Positions 23,458 to 31,256 of a stretch of 33,916 nucleotides of DNA are shown here, in pieces; position 1 is the stretch's first letter, and every line of letters starts with the position of its first letter. Source of the stretch: Acidimicrobiaceae bacterium. GTDB lineage: Bacteria > Actinomycetota > Acidimicrobiia > Acidimicrobiales > Ilumatobacteraceae. The translations under genes and the position numbers were made by a program. The stretch is from positions 1-33,916 of the forward strand of contig NZZV01000170.1 in assembly GCA_002698945.1 (NCBI GenBank). Reading direction: 5' to 3'. The notes beneath the pieces are model-generated. The model was not told where the DNA came from. It did not search any database and was given only the letters and a program-made list of their open reading frames with translations.

Positions 23458-26400
23458 GTCCGTTCCTCCGGATCGTCATCGGCGCCGGGCTCGTCGAGCC
23501 ATGCCTCGATGGGCTCGTCGGCATCGGTCGTCTCGGTCGTCTCCGTCGTCTCGATCGGCCCGATCGTGAGCGTCGGGTCGAGCGCTTCGCCGGCGACGCC
23601 GGTCGTCGAGTCGCTGCCATACCCATCGTCGTACCCGTCGTGATCGACGTCGTCGTAGACGGTGTCGGCGTGTTCGATCCACTGCTCGTCGAGGTCGATG
23701 AGGGTCTCGTCGTGCGCCGAGGTGGTCCGGCGTCGCACGAACGGGGCGCGAGCGCCGGCCGCCACGACAAGGACCACGAACCACAGGGCGAGCTGGGACG
23801 CCGTCCACCATCCGCGACTCTCGTCACGGTCGTAGGTGACGCGGCCGGTACCCGCCGTGTCGATGTCGAACGCGGTCGTCACCCCGAACCCGGGGCGTCC
23901 GTCGACCTCGGTGCCGTCGACGGTCAACGTGATCCGGTCGTCGAACGGGATGCCGACGTGGACCACGCCCGGGATCACCTCGTTCGCAGCCGTCGGCGGT
24001 CCGGTGTCGACCCCGATCATCGACGGTTGGGCGTCGAGATCGACCTGAGCGAGGTTCTCCGCACCCGCGGTGCGCGAGGCCTCCGCCGACTCACCGGTCA
24101 GTTGCGCTCCCACCGGAATGAATGCCTGGTTCACGAAGATCTCGAGCGACGGCGGCCCGTAGATGGCACCGAGGTCGAGCTGGTTCTCGAACGCGGCGAG
24201 CAGACCGTCCGGGACCGGGACCGGGTCGCTCGACGTGGAGTTGGCGCCGTCGGTGTAGGGGATCACGACGTAGCGGATCCCGAGCGGGGCCAGGAGGCGA
24301 CCGGCTCGCAGTGTCGAACCGCTCGCGATCAGCGACAGCGCCTCCTCGACCGCCTCGTCTGCTCGGGTGTCGGGGACGTGGAACCGGTCGGTGAACTCGA
24401 GCGCGCCGTCGTCGGTGACCGCGTAGGCGACGCCGGGCTGGAACGTCCGGCCCGGTACGGGCAGCAGCCGCGGATCGCCCACGTACAACGCCCGGTAGTC
24501 GCCGGCGGCCGGGTCGTCGGGCAGCTGCGCTGCGAGCAACGATGCCATCGTGGTGTTCGGGGCGTCCCAACGACCGCTGCCGACCGCGAGCAGTGCGGGG
24601 GCGAGGCCGACGACGACCGCCAGGTTCGCGATGACCGCGACCGGCTGGCGCCAACCGAACCCGCGAGAGAGCACGTCGGTGCCGAATCCGCCGGCGATCG
24701 CCGACGCACTGAGCGCCAAGCCGAGCGCGATCGGCGGTGCGAGCATCGCCGGCGCGACGTCGAGTTCGATCGCATCCCATTCGACCGCGACGAGAGCCGC
24801 GCCGAACACGACGACCAGGGACGCGGCGCGCACACTCCAGGTGAAGCGCCACGCCCGCGTGATCGCGACGGCGGCGACGACCGGCAAGTACAGCGCGAGC
24901 GCCATGAACACGAAGCGCTGGTCGTCGGCGCCGAGCGTGGCGATGTCGGCGATCGAGCGACCGGTGGAGCCGGCGGCCTCCGGGGCCCACAGCGCGCCAC
25001 GCGCCCATTCGAGACTCCACGGCAGGTTCAGCACGAACGCGACGGCGACCGAGATCGCCGTCGAGCCGCCCAACCACGCAGCGACACGCCACGAACCGCC
25101 CGCCAACAAGGTCGCCAGCGCCAGCACCGCACCGACGACCGCCCACAGCGCGATCACGAGCGGGACGAAGGCGGTGACGGCGGCGAGCACGAGGCTGAGG
25201 AAGCCGATCGCACGCACGCGGTGACGCCATCCGACCGGGGCGATGCCGTCGGTGATGTCGAGATCGGCGACCGTCGGATCGGCCGGTTCGAGGCCGGCGG
25301 CGCGACGGACCAGATGGACGAGCCAGGGCAGGGCCGCGTACCACGCGATCGCCGACCAGTCGCCCCGACCGAGTAGCCCGGGGACCAGCGGCGTGCCGAC
25401 GTAGACCACCATCCCCGCGATACGAGCCCGGTTGAGCGGGAACACCGTCGCCAGTCGCCAGGCGCCGAACGCCCCGAGCAGGTAGCCGCCGACGATCGAG
25501 AACATCAGCAACGCCTGCATCCGGAACAGGGTCACGACCGAGGCGCCGGCCATCACGACCCAGCCGGTCGGGAGCGGCGACGCCGAGCCGAACGACCGCC
25601 CGTCGAAGCTGGCGCGGTAGTCGGTGAGCAGATCGCCGGGACTGTCGGGGAACGGCAGGAACTCGCCGACCGACGGCACGCCACCGCGGATGAAGTGGCG
25701 GCTGCCGACGACGACGGCGAGGATCACCAGGAACCACGCCAGCGGTGGCCCGAACGAGGCCTCGCGCCAGCGCCGGACGGTGCTGTCGGCGCCGACGTAG
25801 GTGGTGGTCTCCTTGCCGCGGAGGTACGACGTGAGACGCGAGCTGCCACGATCCTGGAGGCTCAGCACCTCGCGTTCGTGCACGATCCGCTGCCCGGCAA
25901 TGGCGCGGCGTCGCTTGACGATCGAGCCGGTGCGCGGGATCAGTCCTCCGAGCGCCCGCAGTGACGCGAGTGCCTCGCCGAAGCGGCCGGTGAACAGCCC
26001 GACGAGCAGCTCGACCATCGTCAGCAGCACCATCTGGATCGACCGACCGAGGAGTCGGGATGCCCCGGTCAGTGTGGCGACGGCGCGCATGCGGTGACGG
26101 GCGCGCATCGTCCGGTGTGGGAGATCGGGTCGTCGGAGTTCGAGTTGCTCGCGGTGGCGGACGACAGCGTCGGGGACCACGACGACTCGGGCACCCGTGT
26201 GGTGAGCACGCCAGCACAGGTCGATGTCGTCGCCGTGGAAGGTGATCGCCGGGTCGAAGCCGCCGAGAGCCCGGAAGAGGTCGGCGCGAACCAGGAGGCA
26301 GGCGGACGGGAGCACGAAGACGTCGCGGACGGCGTCGTGCTGCTCCTGGTCGTATTCGCCGGGTTCGATGATGCTGTCGACCTCGCCGAACCGGTCGAGA

Positions 26401-26831
26401 CCGAGCCCGACGTGCTGCAGCCGTCGCGGCTCGTCCCAGTCGACGAGCTTCGGCCCGACGATGCCGGCGTTCGATCGGAACAGCTCGGCGACGAGGACGC
26501 GGACGGCATCGGGGGCCAGCGCGATGTCGTCGTGGCAGATCAGGAAGAAGCCGTTGTCGCCCTCGACGAGGCGCAGCACCTCGTTGGCGCCGGCCCCGAA
26601 GCCGATCGTGCCGGGCAGGGTGCGGACGAAGGCGCTCGGGAGCACGGTGCGAATCCGCGATGAGACCTCCGCCGCACCTTCGTCGTCACGTTCGGTGAGG
26701 AGGAACAGGGTGCGGAAGTTGGTGTAGTCCTGGGCGGCGAGCGATGCGAGGGTCTCGTCGAACCAGTCTCCCGGTTCGTGCACGACCATCACGGACACGA
26801 CCGACGGAACGAGTTGGGGGTCCGTCTCCAC
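23454..26831 (-). CDS. GT2 glycosyltransferase fused to a GT-C-like membrane module
   Basis: In this 1125-residue protein, residues about 10-240 form a GT-A domain of family 2: SVVSVMVVHEP at the nucleotide strand, HDDIAL (Asp101, Asp102) as the DxD-equivalent metal site, and GFDPAITFHGDDIDLCWR (191-208) supplying the acceptor-side acidic residues. About a dozen membrane helices follow from about 275 onward, with the extracytoplasmic segment GSRHFIRGGVPSVGEFLPFP near 375 and GRGDWSAIAWYAALPWLVHL, which resemble GT-C arabinosyl- or mannosyltransferase-like proteins. A globular outer domain, a last helix near 1020 and an Asp/Glu-rich cytoplasmic tail complete it. It probably elongates an envelope polysaccharide or glycolipid; donor and product are unknown. 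The GTG start at 26831 has TAGCCT 9 nt upstream. It heads the operon with DUF5719 and the thioredoxin-like gene. Confidence 0.85.
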   Translation of the reverse strand: METDPQLVPSVVSVMVVHEPGDWFDETLASLAAQDYTNFRTLFLLTERDDEGAAEVSSRIRTVLPSAFVRTLPGTIGFGAGANEVLRLVEGDNGFFLICHDDIALAPDAVRVLVAELFRSNAGIVGPKLVDWDEPRRLQHVGLGLDRFGEVDSIIEPGEYDQEQHDAVRDVFVLPSACLLVRADLFRALGGFDPAITFHGDDIDLCWRAHHTGARVVVVPDAVVRHREQLELRRPDLPHRTMRARHRMRAVATLTGASRLLGRSIQMVLLTMVELLVGLFTGRFGEALASLRALGGLIPRTGSIVKRRRAIAGQRIVHEREVLSLQDRGSSRLTSYLRGKETTTYVGADSTVRRWREASFGPPLAWFLVILAVVVGSRHFIRGGVPSVGEFLPFPDSPGDLLTDYRASFDGRSFGSASPLPTGWVVMAGASVVTLFRMQALLMFSIVGGYLLGAFGAWRLATVFPLNRARIAGMVVYVGTPLVPGLLGRGDWSAIAWYAALPWLVHLVRRAAGLEPADPTVADLDITDGIAPVGWRHRVRAIGFLSLVLAAVTAFVPLVIALWAVVGAVLALATLLAGGSWRVAAWLGGSTAISVAVAFVLNLPWSLEWARGALWAPEAAGSTGRSIADIATLGADDQRFVFMALALYLPVVAAVAITRAWRFTWSVRAASLVVVFGAALVAVEWDAIELDVAPAMLAPPIALGLALSASAIAGGFGTDVLSRGFGWRQPVAVIANLAVVVGLAPALLAVGSGRWDAPNTTMASLLAAQLPDDPAAGDYRALYVGDPRLLPVPGRTFQPGVAYAVTDDGALEFTDRFHVPDTRADEAVEEALSLIASGSTLRAGRLLAPLGIRYVVIPYTDGANSTSSDPVPVPDGLLAAFENQLDLGAIYGPPSLEIFVNQAFIPVGAQLTGESAEASRTAGAENLAQVDLDAQPSMIGVDTGPPTAANEVIPGVVHVGIPFDDRITLTVDGTEVDGRPGFGVTTAFDIDTAGTGRVTYDRDESRGWWTASQLALWFVVLVVAAGARAPFVRRRTTSAHDETLIDLDEQWIEHADTVYDDVDHDGYDDGYGSDSTTGVAGEALDPTLTIGPIETTETTETTDADEPIEAWLDEPGADDDPEERT

Positions 26832-26840
26832 GATGGATCG

Positions 26841-26846
26841 AGGCTA
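26841..26846 (-). promoter_or_regulatory. -10 box of the GT2/DUF5719/thioredoxin-like operon
   Basis: TAGCCT on the minus strand ends 9 nt before the GTG at 26831. No Shine-Dalgarno sequence is visible in the short gap. Confidence 0.45.
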
Positions 26847-26940
26847 GTGCCGGACGACCCCGAGTTGGCGGCGCATCGCTGACGGTGGCCTGAGACCGTG
26901 TTGCGAAGGTCACACCCCCTTCGACCGGAAGATGTGTCGG

Positions 26941-26980
26941 AGTGCTTGCAATAGTTAGCACTTTCTGGCACACTTGCAAT
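26941..26980 (+). promoter_or_regulatory. AT-rich control region upstream of the KFDMP-repeat gene
   Basis: This holds a direct repeat of TTGCAAT (26946-26952 and 26974-26980), and an inverted repeat AGTGCT-N10-AGCACT (26941-26946, 26957-26962). TTGCAA followed after 17 bp by CACACT would make a promoter for the gene at 27023. The dyad resembles CIRCE half-sites in the opposite (everted) order, so it is not a standard HrcA site. The rest of the 26832-27022 gap shows nothing recognisable. Confidence 0.4.
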
Positions 26981-27022
26981 CAGTCCGCCGGTGTCGCCGG
27001 CCCGTCCCGAAAGGCACTCCCC

Positions 27023-27352
27023 ATGATCGATGTCACCGCCCTCGACCCCCGCAAGCTCGACTTCCCCACCATCGACTTCACGAACCTCGACCTGTCGAAG
27101 CTCGACGTCCGCAAGATGGAACTCCCCAAGTTCGACATGCCCAAGTTCGACATGCCCAAGTTCGACATGCCCAAGTTCGACATGCCCAAGTTCGACATGC
27201 CCAAGTTCGACACCGAGATCGACGTGCCGGCCGAGGTCGACCGTGTCGCCGACGTCGTCCGCGACGTCGCCTACGCCGGTATCGGGGTCTGCGTGATCGC
27301 CGTGCAGAAGGTCGACGCCGAGGTGCGCAAGCTCGCCGCCAAGACGGTCTGA
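27023..27352 (+). CDS. Small protein built of five-residue repeats (KFDMP)
   Basis: This 109-residue protein starts at an ATG with GAAAGG 8 nt upstream. Residues 11-65 are eleven consecutive five-residue units of form x-[LIMF]-[DE]-x-x: KLDFP, TIDFT, NLDLS, KLDVR, KMELP, five exact KFDMP (36-60), and KFDTE. The C-terminal 40 residues (EVDRVADVVRDVAYAGIGVC then VIAVQKVDAEVRKLA) form one long helix with a hydrophobic centre, amphipathic or membrane-associated. The helical tail resembles small actinobacterial proteins often seen without known function. The strict period suggests a regular coil, loosely like pentapeptide-repeat proteins, but the bulky residue two before the centre does not fit their consensus. 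No function is assigned. Codon use in the repeats matches the genome, so it is a real gene. Confidence 0.82.
   Translation: MIDVTALDPRKLDFPTIDFTNLDLSKLDVRKMELPKFDMPKFDMPKFDMPKFDMPKFDMPKFDTEIDVPAEVDRVADVVRDVAYAGIGVCVIAVQKVDAEVRKLAAKTV
27128..27211 (+). repeat. Tandem 15-bp repeat encoding KFDMP
   Basis: The unit AAGTTCGACATGCCC occurs five times identically (27128-27202), followed by a partial unit AAGTTCGAC. Identical synonymous codons imply recent expansion by slipped replication or recombination, so copy number may vary between strains. Confidence 0.95.
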
Positions 27353-27416
27353 ACCGTCCGGCACCCGGCGGGTCCTCGACCCGCCACCGTCCCCCCACGA
27401 AGCGCAGGACGGCGGA

Positions 27417-27422
27417 TAACGT
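27417..27422 (+). promoter_or_regulatory. -10 box of the flippase gene
   Basis: TAACGT ends 9 nt before the GTG at 27432. No Shine-Dalgarno sequence is seen. Confidence 0.4.
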
Positions 27423-27431
27423 AGTGACCTC

Positions 27432-28757
27432 GTGTCCTCGTCCGCTTCTCCTGCGCTTCGTCGCGTCCCCCTCCCCGAAGGCACACTGCCCGTCGGTCTG
27501 AGCCTGCTCATCGCGGGCATCGCGACGTACGCGTTCTTCATCATCGGCGAGCAGGCGCTCGGCAGCGAGGAGGCGTTCCAGCCGATCGTCTCGCTCTGGT
27601 TCGCGACGTTCTCACTCGCGCCGGGCTTCTTCCTGCCACTCGAGCAGGAGATGGGTCGGGCGTTGTCACACCGCAAGGCGCAGGGCCAGGGCGGGCTCCC
27701 GGTCGTCAAGCGACTCGTCATGCTCGGCGGCATCATCGTCGGCCTCGTCCTGGTCGCGATGTTGTTCGCGAGCCCCGTCATCACCTCCGAGTACTTCGCC
27801 GGCGACTGGTGGATGTTCGCGGCACTCGCCACCGCCTTCGTCGCCTACGCCCCCGCCCATCTCGCGCGCGGCATCTGCGCCGGCACCGGGCGCTTCAAGT
27901 CGTACGCGATCGTCATCAGCTCCGACGGTGTGATCCGGATCGTGGCGTGTGTCGGGCTCGCCCTCATCGGCATCACGGCCGCCGGCCCGTACGGCTTCGC
28001 GGTCGCACTGGCCCCCCTCGTCCCGGTCACCTACGTCGGATTGCGCGGCCAACTTCGCACCCAGCCCGGACCTCCCTCCGACTGGCACGAGGTCAGTCAG
28101 AACCTCGGCTGGCTGCTCGTCGGCACCGTGTGCGCCGCGGCACTGCTGAACGCCGGGCCGGTCACCGCGACCCTGCTCGCCAGTGAGAGCGAAGAGGGCC
28201 TCGTCACCCGCTTCGGCTACGGCGTCCTGCTGGCCCGAATCCCGCTGTTCCTGTTCCAGGCCGTTCAGGCGGCCCTGCTCCCCCGGCTCTCGCGACTCGC
28301 TGCCAAGGGCGAGTTCGACGAATTCCGCGACGGGCTCCGCAAACTGATGTACCTGGTCGCCGCCGTCGGCATCGTCGGCACGAGCGGCGCGTTCCTCATC
28401 GGTCCGTTCGTTATCGAGACGGTGTACGACACCGAGCTGTCGGGTCGCACCCTCGCGATGCTCGCACTGTCGAGCGCGATCTACATGGCCGGTCTGGCGA
28501 CCGCCCAGGCCGTGATCGCCCTCCAGGGCCACAAGTGGGTCGCACTCGGCTGGGGCGTCGGCGTGGTGATGTTCGTCCTCGGCACGTGGCTGTCGAGCGA
28601 CCTGCTCTTCCGGCGCATCGAGATCGGCCTCGTGATCTCGAGCGCATCAGCGCTCGCGATCTTCGCGGTCGCCCTTCGCCGCAAGCTGGCCGCCGGTGCC
28701 GTGCCGACCAGCGACTCGATGATGGACGCGATCACCGACATGCCGATCGACGGCTGA
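27432..28757 (+). CDS. Wzx/MATE-like polysaccharide flippase
   Basis: This 441-residue protein has about 12 membrane helices from residue 18 on and short loops, a typical size for the oligosaccharide flippase (MOP) superfamily. These carriers move lipid-linked oligosaccharides across the membrane. Typical features include an early helix pair (SLLIAGIATYAFFIIGEQAL), the central GVLLARIPLFLFQAVQAALLPRLSRLA segment, which matches the conserved middle of Wzx-like proteins, and a late helix set after residue 330. The substrate is unknown. Its position next to the glycosyltransferase operon and near manB fits envelope glycan export (inference). The GTG at 27432 is supported by the -10 spacing. Confidence 0.78.
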   Translation: MSSSASPALRRVPLPEGTLPVGLSLLIAGIATYAFFIIGEQALGSEEAFQPIVSLWFATFSLAPGFFLPLEQEMGRALSHRKAQGQGGLPVVKRLVMLGGIIVGLVLVAMLFASPVITSEYFAGDWWMFAALATAFVAYAPAHLARGICAGTGRFKSYAIVISSDGVIRIVACVGLALIGITAAGPYGFAVALAPLVPVTYVGLRGQLRTQPGPPSDWHEVSQNLGWLLVGTVCAAALLNAGPVTATLLASESEEGLVTRFGYGVLLARIPLFLFQAVQAALLPRLSRLAAKGEFDEFRDGLRKLMYLVAAVGIVGTSGAFLIGPFVIETVYDTELSGRTLAMLALSSAIYMAGLATAQAVIALQGHKWVALGWGVGVVMFVLGTWLSSDLLFRRIEIGLVISSASALAIFAVALRRKLAAGAVPTSDSMMDAITDMPIDG

Positions 28758-28778
28758 CGCGCCGATCAGCGCGTCAGC
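28753..28778. terminator. Hairpin holding both stop codons of the flippase and psuG genes
   Basis: GCTGACGCGC (28753-28762), loop CGATCA, then GCGCGTCAGC (28769-28778): a perfect 10-bp stem. The flippase TGA (28755-28757) is in the left arm. The psuG TGA (minus strand, 28776-28774) is at the mirror position in the right arm. It is a likely bidirectional terminator without a T-tract. Confidence 0.7.
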
Positions 28779-29682
28779 TCGACCGACCGGCGACGGCCAC
28801 GGCGATCTCGGCCGCGACACGGGCATTGTTCTCGGCCAGCGCCAGGTTCGCGGGCACACTGCGGCCCGCCGTCGCGTCACCGATCCGACCCAGCACGAAC
28901 GGGGTGACCGCGGCGCCGACGATCCCGGCCTCGTCCGCGTCGGTCAACGCCTGGGCCACGACCGCGTCGAGCATCTCGGCGTCGAGCGCGTCGGCCTCGG
29001 GGATCGGCACCGCGACGAGCAGCCCGGATCGCTCACGACTGCGCGCCGCGAGGACGCCTGCCACCTCCGCCGCCGTCTCGACGCGGTGGGGCACCGGGAC
29101 GCCCGAGGAACGGGTGTAGAACGCCGGGAAATGGTCGTGGCGCCATCCGAGCACGGGAACACCGACCGTCTCGAGGTACTCGAGGGTGCGCGGCAGGTCG
29201 AGGAACGCCTTGGCGCCGGCACTCACGGTGATCACCGGATGGTGCGCCATCGCGTCGAGGTCGGCGCTGATGTCGCCGGTCGACTCGGCCCCGCGATGCA
29301 CGCCGCCGATCCCCCCGGTCGCGAACACGCGGACACCGGCATGCGCCGACAGGGCCACCGATGCCGACACCGTCGTGGCGCCGAAGTCCCACTCCTGCGC
29401 GATCGCCACCGCCAGATCACGCTCGGCGACCTTGCGGGCCGGACCGAGAATCCGTGCGTGCTCGTCGTCACCGAGGCCGACCCGTGCGACCCCGTCGAGC
29501 ACCGCAGTCACGGCCGGCACCGCGCCACCCTCGCGAATCGCCGTGAGGCACCGGTCCAGCGCGTCACGGTTGTGCGGGGACGGGAGGCCGAGGTGGGAGA
29601 AGATCGTCGACTCGAGTGCGACGACGGGCACCCCGTCGGCGAGGGCGGTGGCGACGTCGTCGGAGAGCACCGGATTGATCAC
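28774..29682 (-). CDS. psuG: Pseudouridine-5'-phosphate glycosidase
   Basis: This 302-residue enzyme reversibly splits pseudouridine 5'-phosphate to uracil and ribose 5-phosphate. In cells it works in pseudouridine breakdown with the kinase PsuK. The catalytic Glu24 lies in VALESTIFSHLGLP and the catalytic Lys158 in TVSAGAKAFLDLPRTLEYLE. GGIGGVHR and DISADL (near 138-142) are the other family signatures. The GTG at 29682 has CAGACT 6 nt upstream, so it is leaderless. No psuK or nucleoside transporter is adjacent. The gene is convergent with the flippase gene. Confidence 0.95.
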   Translation of the reverse strand: MINPVLSDDVATALADGVPVVALESTIFSHLGLPSPHNRDALDRCLTAIREGGAVPAVTAVLDGVARVGLGDDEHARILGPARKVAERDLAVAIAQEWDFGATTVSASVALSAHAGVRVFATGGIGGVHRGAESTGDISADLDAMAHHPVITVSAGAKAFLDLPRTLEYLETVGVPVLGWRHDHFPAFYTRSSGVPVPHRVETAAEVAGVLAARSRERSGLLVAVPIPEADALDAEMLDAVVAQALTDADEAGIVGAAVTPFVLGRIGDATAGRSVPANLALAENNARVAAEIAVAVAGRSS

Positions 29683-29688
29683 CGCACC

Positions 29689-29694
29689 AGTCTG
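29689..29694 (-). promoter_or_regulatory. -10 box, leaderless start of psuG
   Basis: CAGACT on the minus strand ends 6 nt before the GTG at 29682. It is the same hexamer and spacing as at the alkylsulfatase gene. Confidence 0.45.
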
Positions 29695-29743
29695 CCGTGC
29701 TCGACGCAGCGTCGTCGGCCGCGCCGGGCACGAGGTGCGGGCG

Positions 29744-30949
29744 TCAGGCGGCGACGAACCTGGTCACGCACTCCACGTGGTGAGTGTGCGGAAACAGGTC
29801 GAGGACCTCGGTGCCGTCGTGGCGGTAGCCCTGCTGGTGCAGGAGAGCGGCGTCGCGAGCGGCGGCGACCGGATCGCAACTGACCAGCACGACGACGGGG
29901 GCACCCGCACTCACGAGCGCCGCGGTACCGGGGCGGCCCAGACCCGAGCGTGCCGGGTCGGCGATCGCCACGTCGAGCGCCAGCCCGTCGGGCCGCCGCC
30001 AGCGACCGACCTGACCGAGTTCGATCGACGCCCGGCGCCCGGCGAGGTTGTGTTCGGCGTCGGCGACCGCGGTGCGCGAGCTCTCGACCGTCACGACGTA
30101 GGCCGACGGATCGGTGACGGCCGCCGCGAACAGACCGACGCCGGCGTAGGCGTCGAGCACTGCCTCGGCCGACGCAAGTTCCGGAGCCGCACGTCGGACC
30201 GCGTCCACGAGCAGTTGGGCGGCCCGAGGACCGCTCTGGAAGAACGAGCCGGCCGACACACGGAAGTCGTGGCCGGCCACCTGCTCGGTGAGCACGGCCC
30301 CGGCCCCGACCGCCACGTCGCCCGGGAAGCCCGTGACCGCACCGCGACGACGATCCCACCGAGCGGTCCGCTCACCGGTGGCAACCGAGGTACGCAGCGT
30401 CACCTCGAGGCCGTCGGGCACGACGATCCGGTCGACCAGGTCGCGGAGGGCCGGGTGGGCGATCAGGCACCCCTCGGCCGAGACGAGGTCGTGCGACCGG
30501 TCGGCCCGGTACGAGGCACGACCGTCGGCTCCGCCCACGACGCGGATCGTGGTGCGGTACGACTCGGGGGCCACGGCGGCACCCTGTTCCATGCGCGCGT
30601 CGGGCAGCTTCGCGGTGCGCCGGAACGCATCGCGCACGATCTCGAGCTTGTGCGGGAGCTGGGAGGCGACCGCGAGTTCCTGCCAGTCGCACCCGCCACA
30701 TCCGCGTCGCCGCTGTGGGCAGGGCGCCTCGACACGCTCGTCCGACGCGGCGACGACCCGGTCGACCACCGCGCGGCTCCAGCCGTCCTTGCGTTCGGTC
30801 GTCGTGACCTCGACCTCGTCGCCGGGGATGCCACCGCGCACGAACACGACCTTGCCGTCGTCCTCGTGGGCCATCGCCTCACCCCCGGCGATGTAGCGCT
30901 CGGGGCGCAGAGTGGCACCGGCGTCGACGGGGTGCTCGGGCGTGGTCAC
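29744..30949 (-). CDS. TrmA/RumA-type SAM-dependent RNA uracil-5 methyltransferase
   Basis: This 401-residue protein starts at the GTG at 30949. An N-terminal TRAM-like segment (about 8-68: RYIAGGEAMAHEDDGKVVFV) is followed by a 4Fe-4S cluster set Cys77, Cys84, Cys87 and Cys161, as in RumA. The SAM site DAYAGVGLF is at 267-275. The catalytic cysteine is Cys358 in VVVLVSCDP, and the general base Glu393 lies in HHVECVTRF. It forms 5-methyluridine in rRNA or tRNA; which RNA and position cannot be told from sequence. The farther upstream open frame is not coding, because TAGGCT sits 7 nt before the GTG and the domain begins there. Confidence 0.9.
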   Translation of the reverse strand: MTTPEHPVDAGATLRPERYIAGGEAMAHEDDGKVVFVRGGIPGDEVEVTTTERKDGWSRAVVDRVVAASDERVEAPCPQRRRGCGGCDWQELAVASQLPHKLEIVRDAFRRTAKLPDARMEQGAAVAPESYRTTIRVVGGADGRASYRADRSHDLVSAEGCLIAHPALRDLVDRIVVPDGLEVTLRTSVATGERTARWDRRRGAVTGFPGDVAVGAGAVLTEQVAGHDFRVSAGSFFQSGPRAAQLLVDAVRRAAPELASAEAVLDAYAGVGLFAAAVTDPSAYVVTVESSRTAVADAEHNLAGRRASIELGQVGRWRRPDGLALDVAIADPARSGLGRPGTAALVSAGAPVVVLVSCDPVAAARDAALLHQQGYRHDGTEVLDLFPHTHHVECVTRFVAA

Positions 30950-30956
30950 CCGTTCG

Positions 30957-30962
30957 AGCCTA
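30957..30962 (-). promoter_or_regulatory. -10 box, leaderless start of the RNA methyltransferase
   Basis: TAGGCT on the minus strand ends 7 nt before the GTG at 30949, with no Shine-Dalgarno sequence in between. Confidence 0.55.
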
Positions 30963-30996
30963 GGCAGGTCGGGCGCTCGTCCGCGATGCTGGTGGG

Positions 30997-31215
30997 ATGA
31001 GCAACCCCGACACCGAGTGGTACTGGGACCTGCGGCGCAAGATCGCCGTCCCGGCCGACGAGCGTGGGCCCGCCGAGGACATGATGGGCCCCTACCCCAC
31101 CAAGGGCGAGGCCGAGAACTGGCACGCCAAGGTCGAACAACGCAACGAGTCCTGGGACGACGAGGACGAGGAGTGGGAGTCCTGGGGGGAGAACGACAAC
31201 GACGAGGACGACTGA
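30997..31215 (+). CDS. Small acidic conserved protein
   Basis: This 72-residue protein is built as EWYWDLRRKIAVPADERGPA, then a GPYPTKGEAENWHAKVEQRN helix, then an Asp/Glu tail (16 of the last 22 residues acidic). The WYWDL...G-P-Y-x-T-x-x-E-A-E-N-W pattern recurs in small actinobacterial proteins and resembles a SPOR-like beta-alpha hairpin; no function is known. The start ATG has GATGCT 6 nt upstream (a weak -10 box) and GGTGGG as a possible weak Shine-Dalgarno. It is divergent from the RNA methyltransferase and 41 bp before the epimerase gene. Confidence 0.7.
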   Translation: MSNPDTEWYWDLRRKIAVPADERGPAEDMMGPYPTKGEAENWHAKVEQRNESWDDEDEEWESWGENDNDEDD

Positions 31216-31243
31216 GGACGACTGACGGCGACGGAACGACGAG

Positions 31244-31249
31244 TAGGTT
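31244..31249 (+). promoter_or_regulatory. -10 box, leaderless start of rpe
   Basis: TAGGTT ends 7 nt before the GTG at 31257; CTGAC about 17 bp upstream could serve as a -35 box. Confidence 0.55.
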
Positions 31250-31256
31250 CGCTGTC

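Noticed and set aside
26941-26962. CIRCE element (HrcA operator)
   Set aside because: The half-sites are in the wrong order (GTGCT first) and the spacer is 10 rather than 9.
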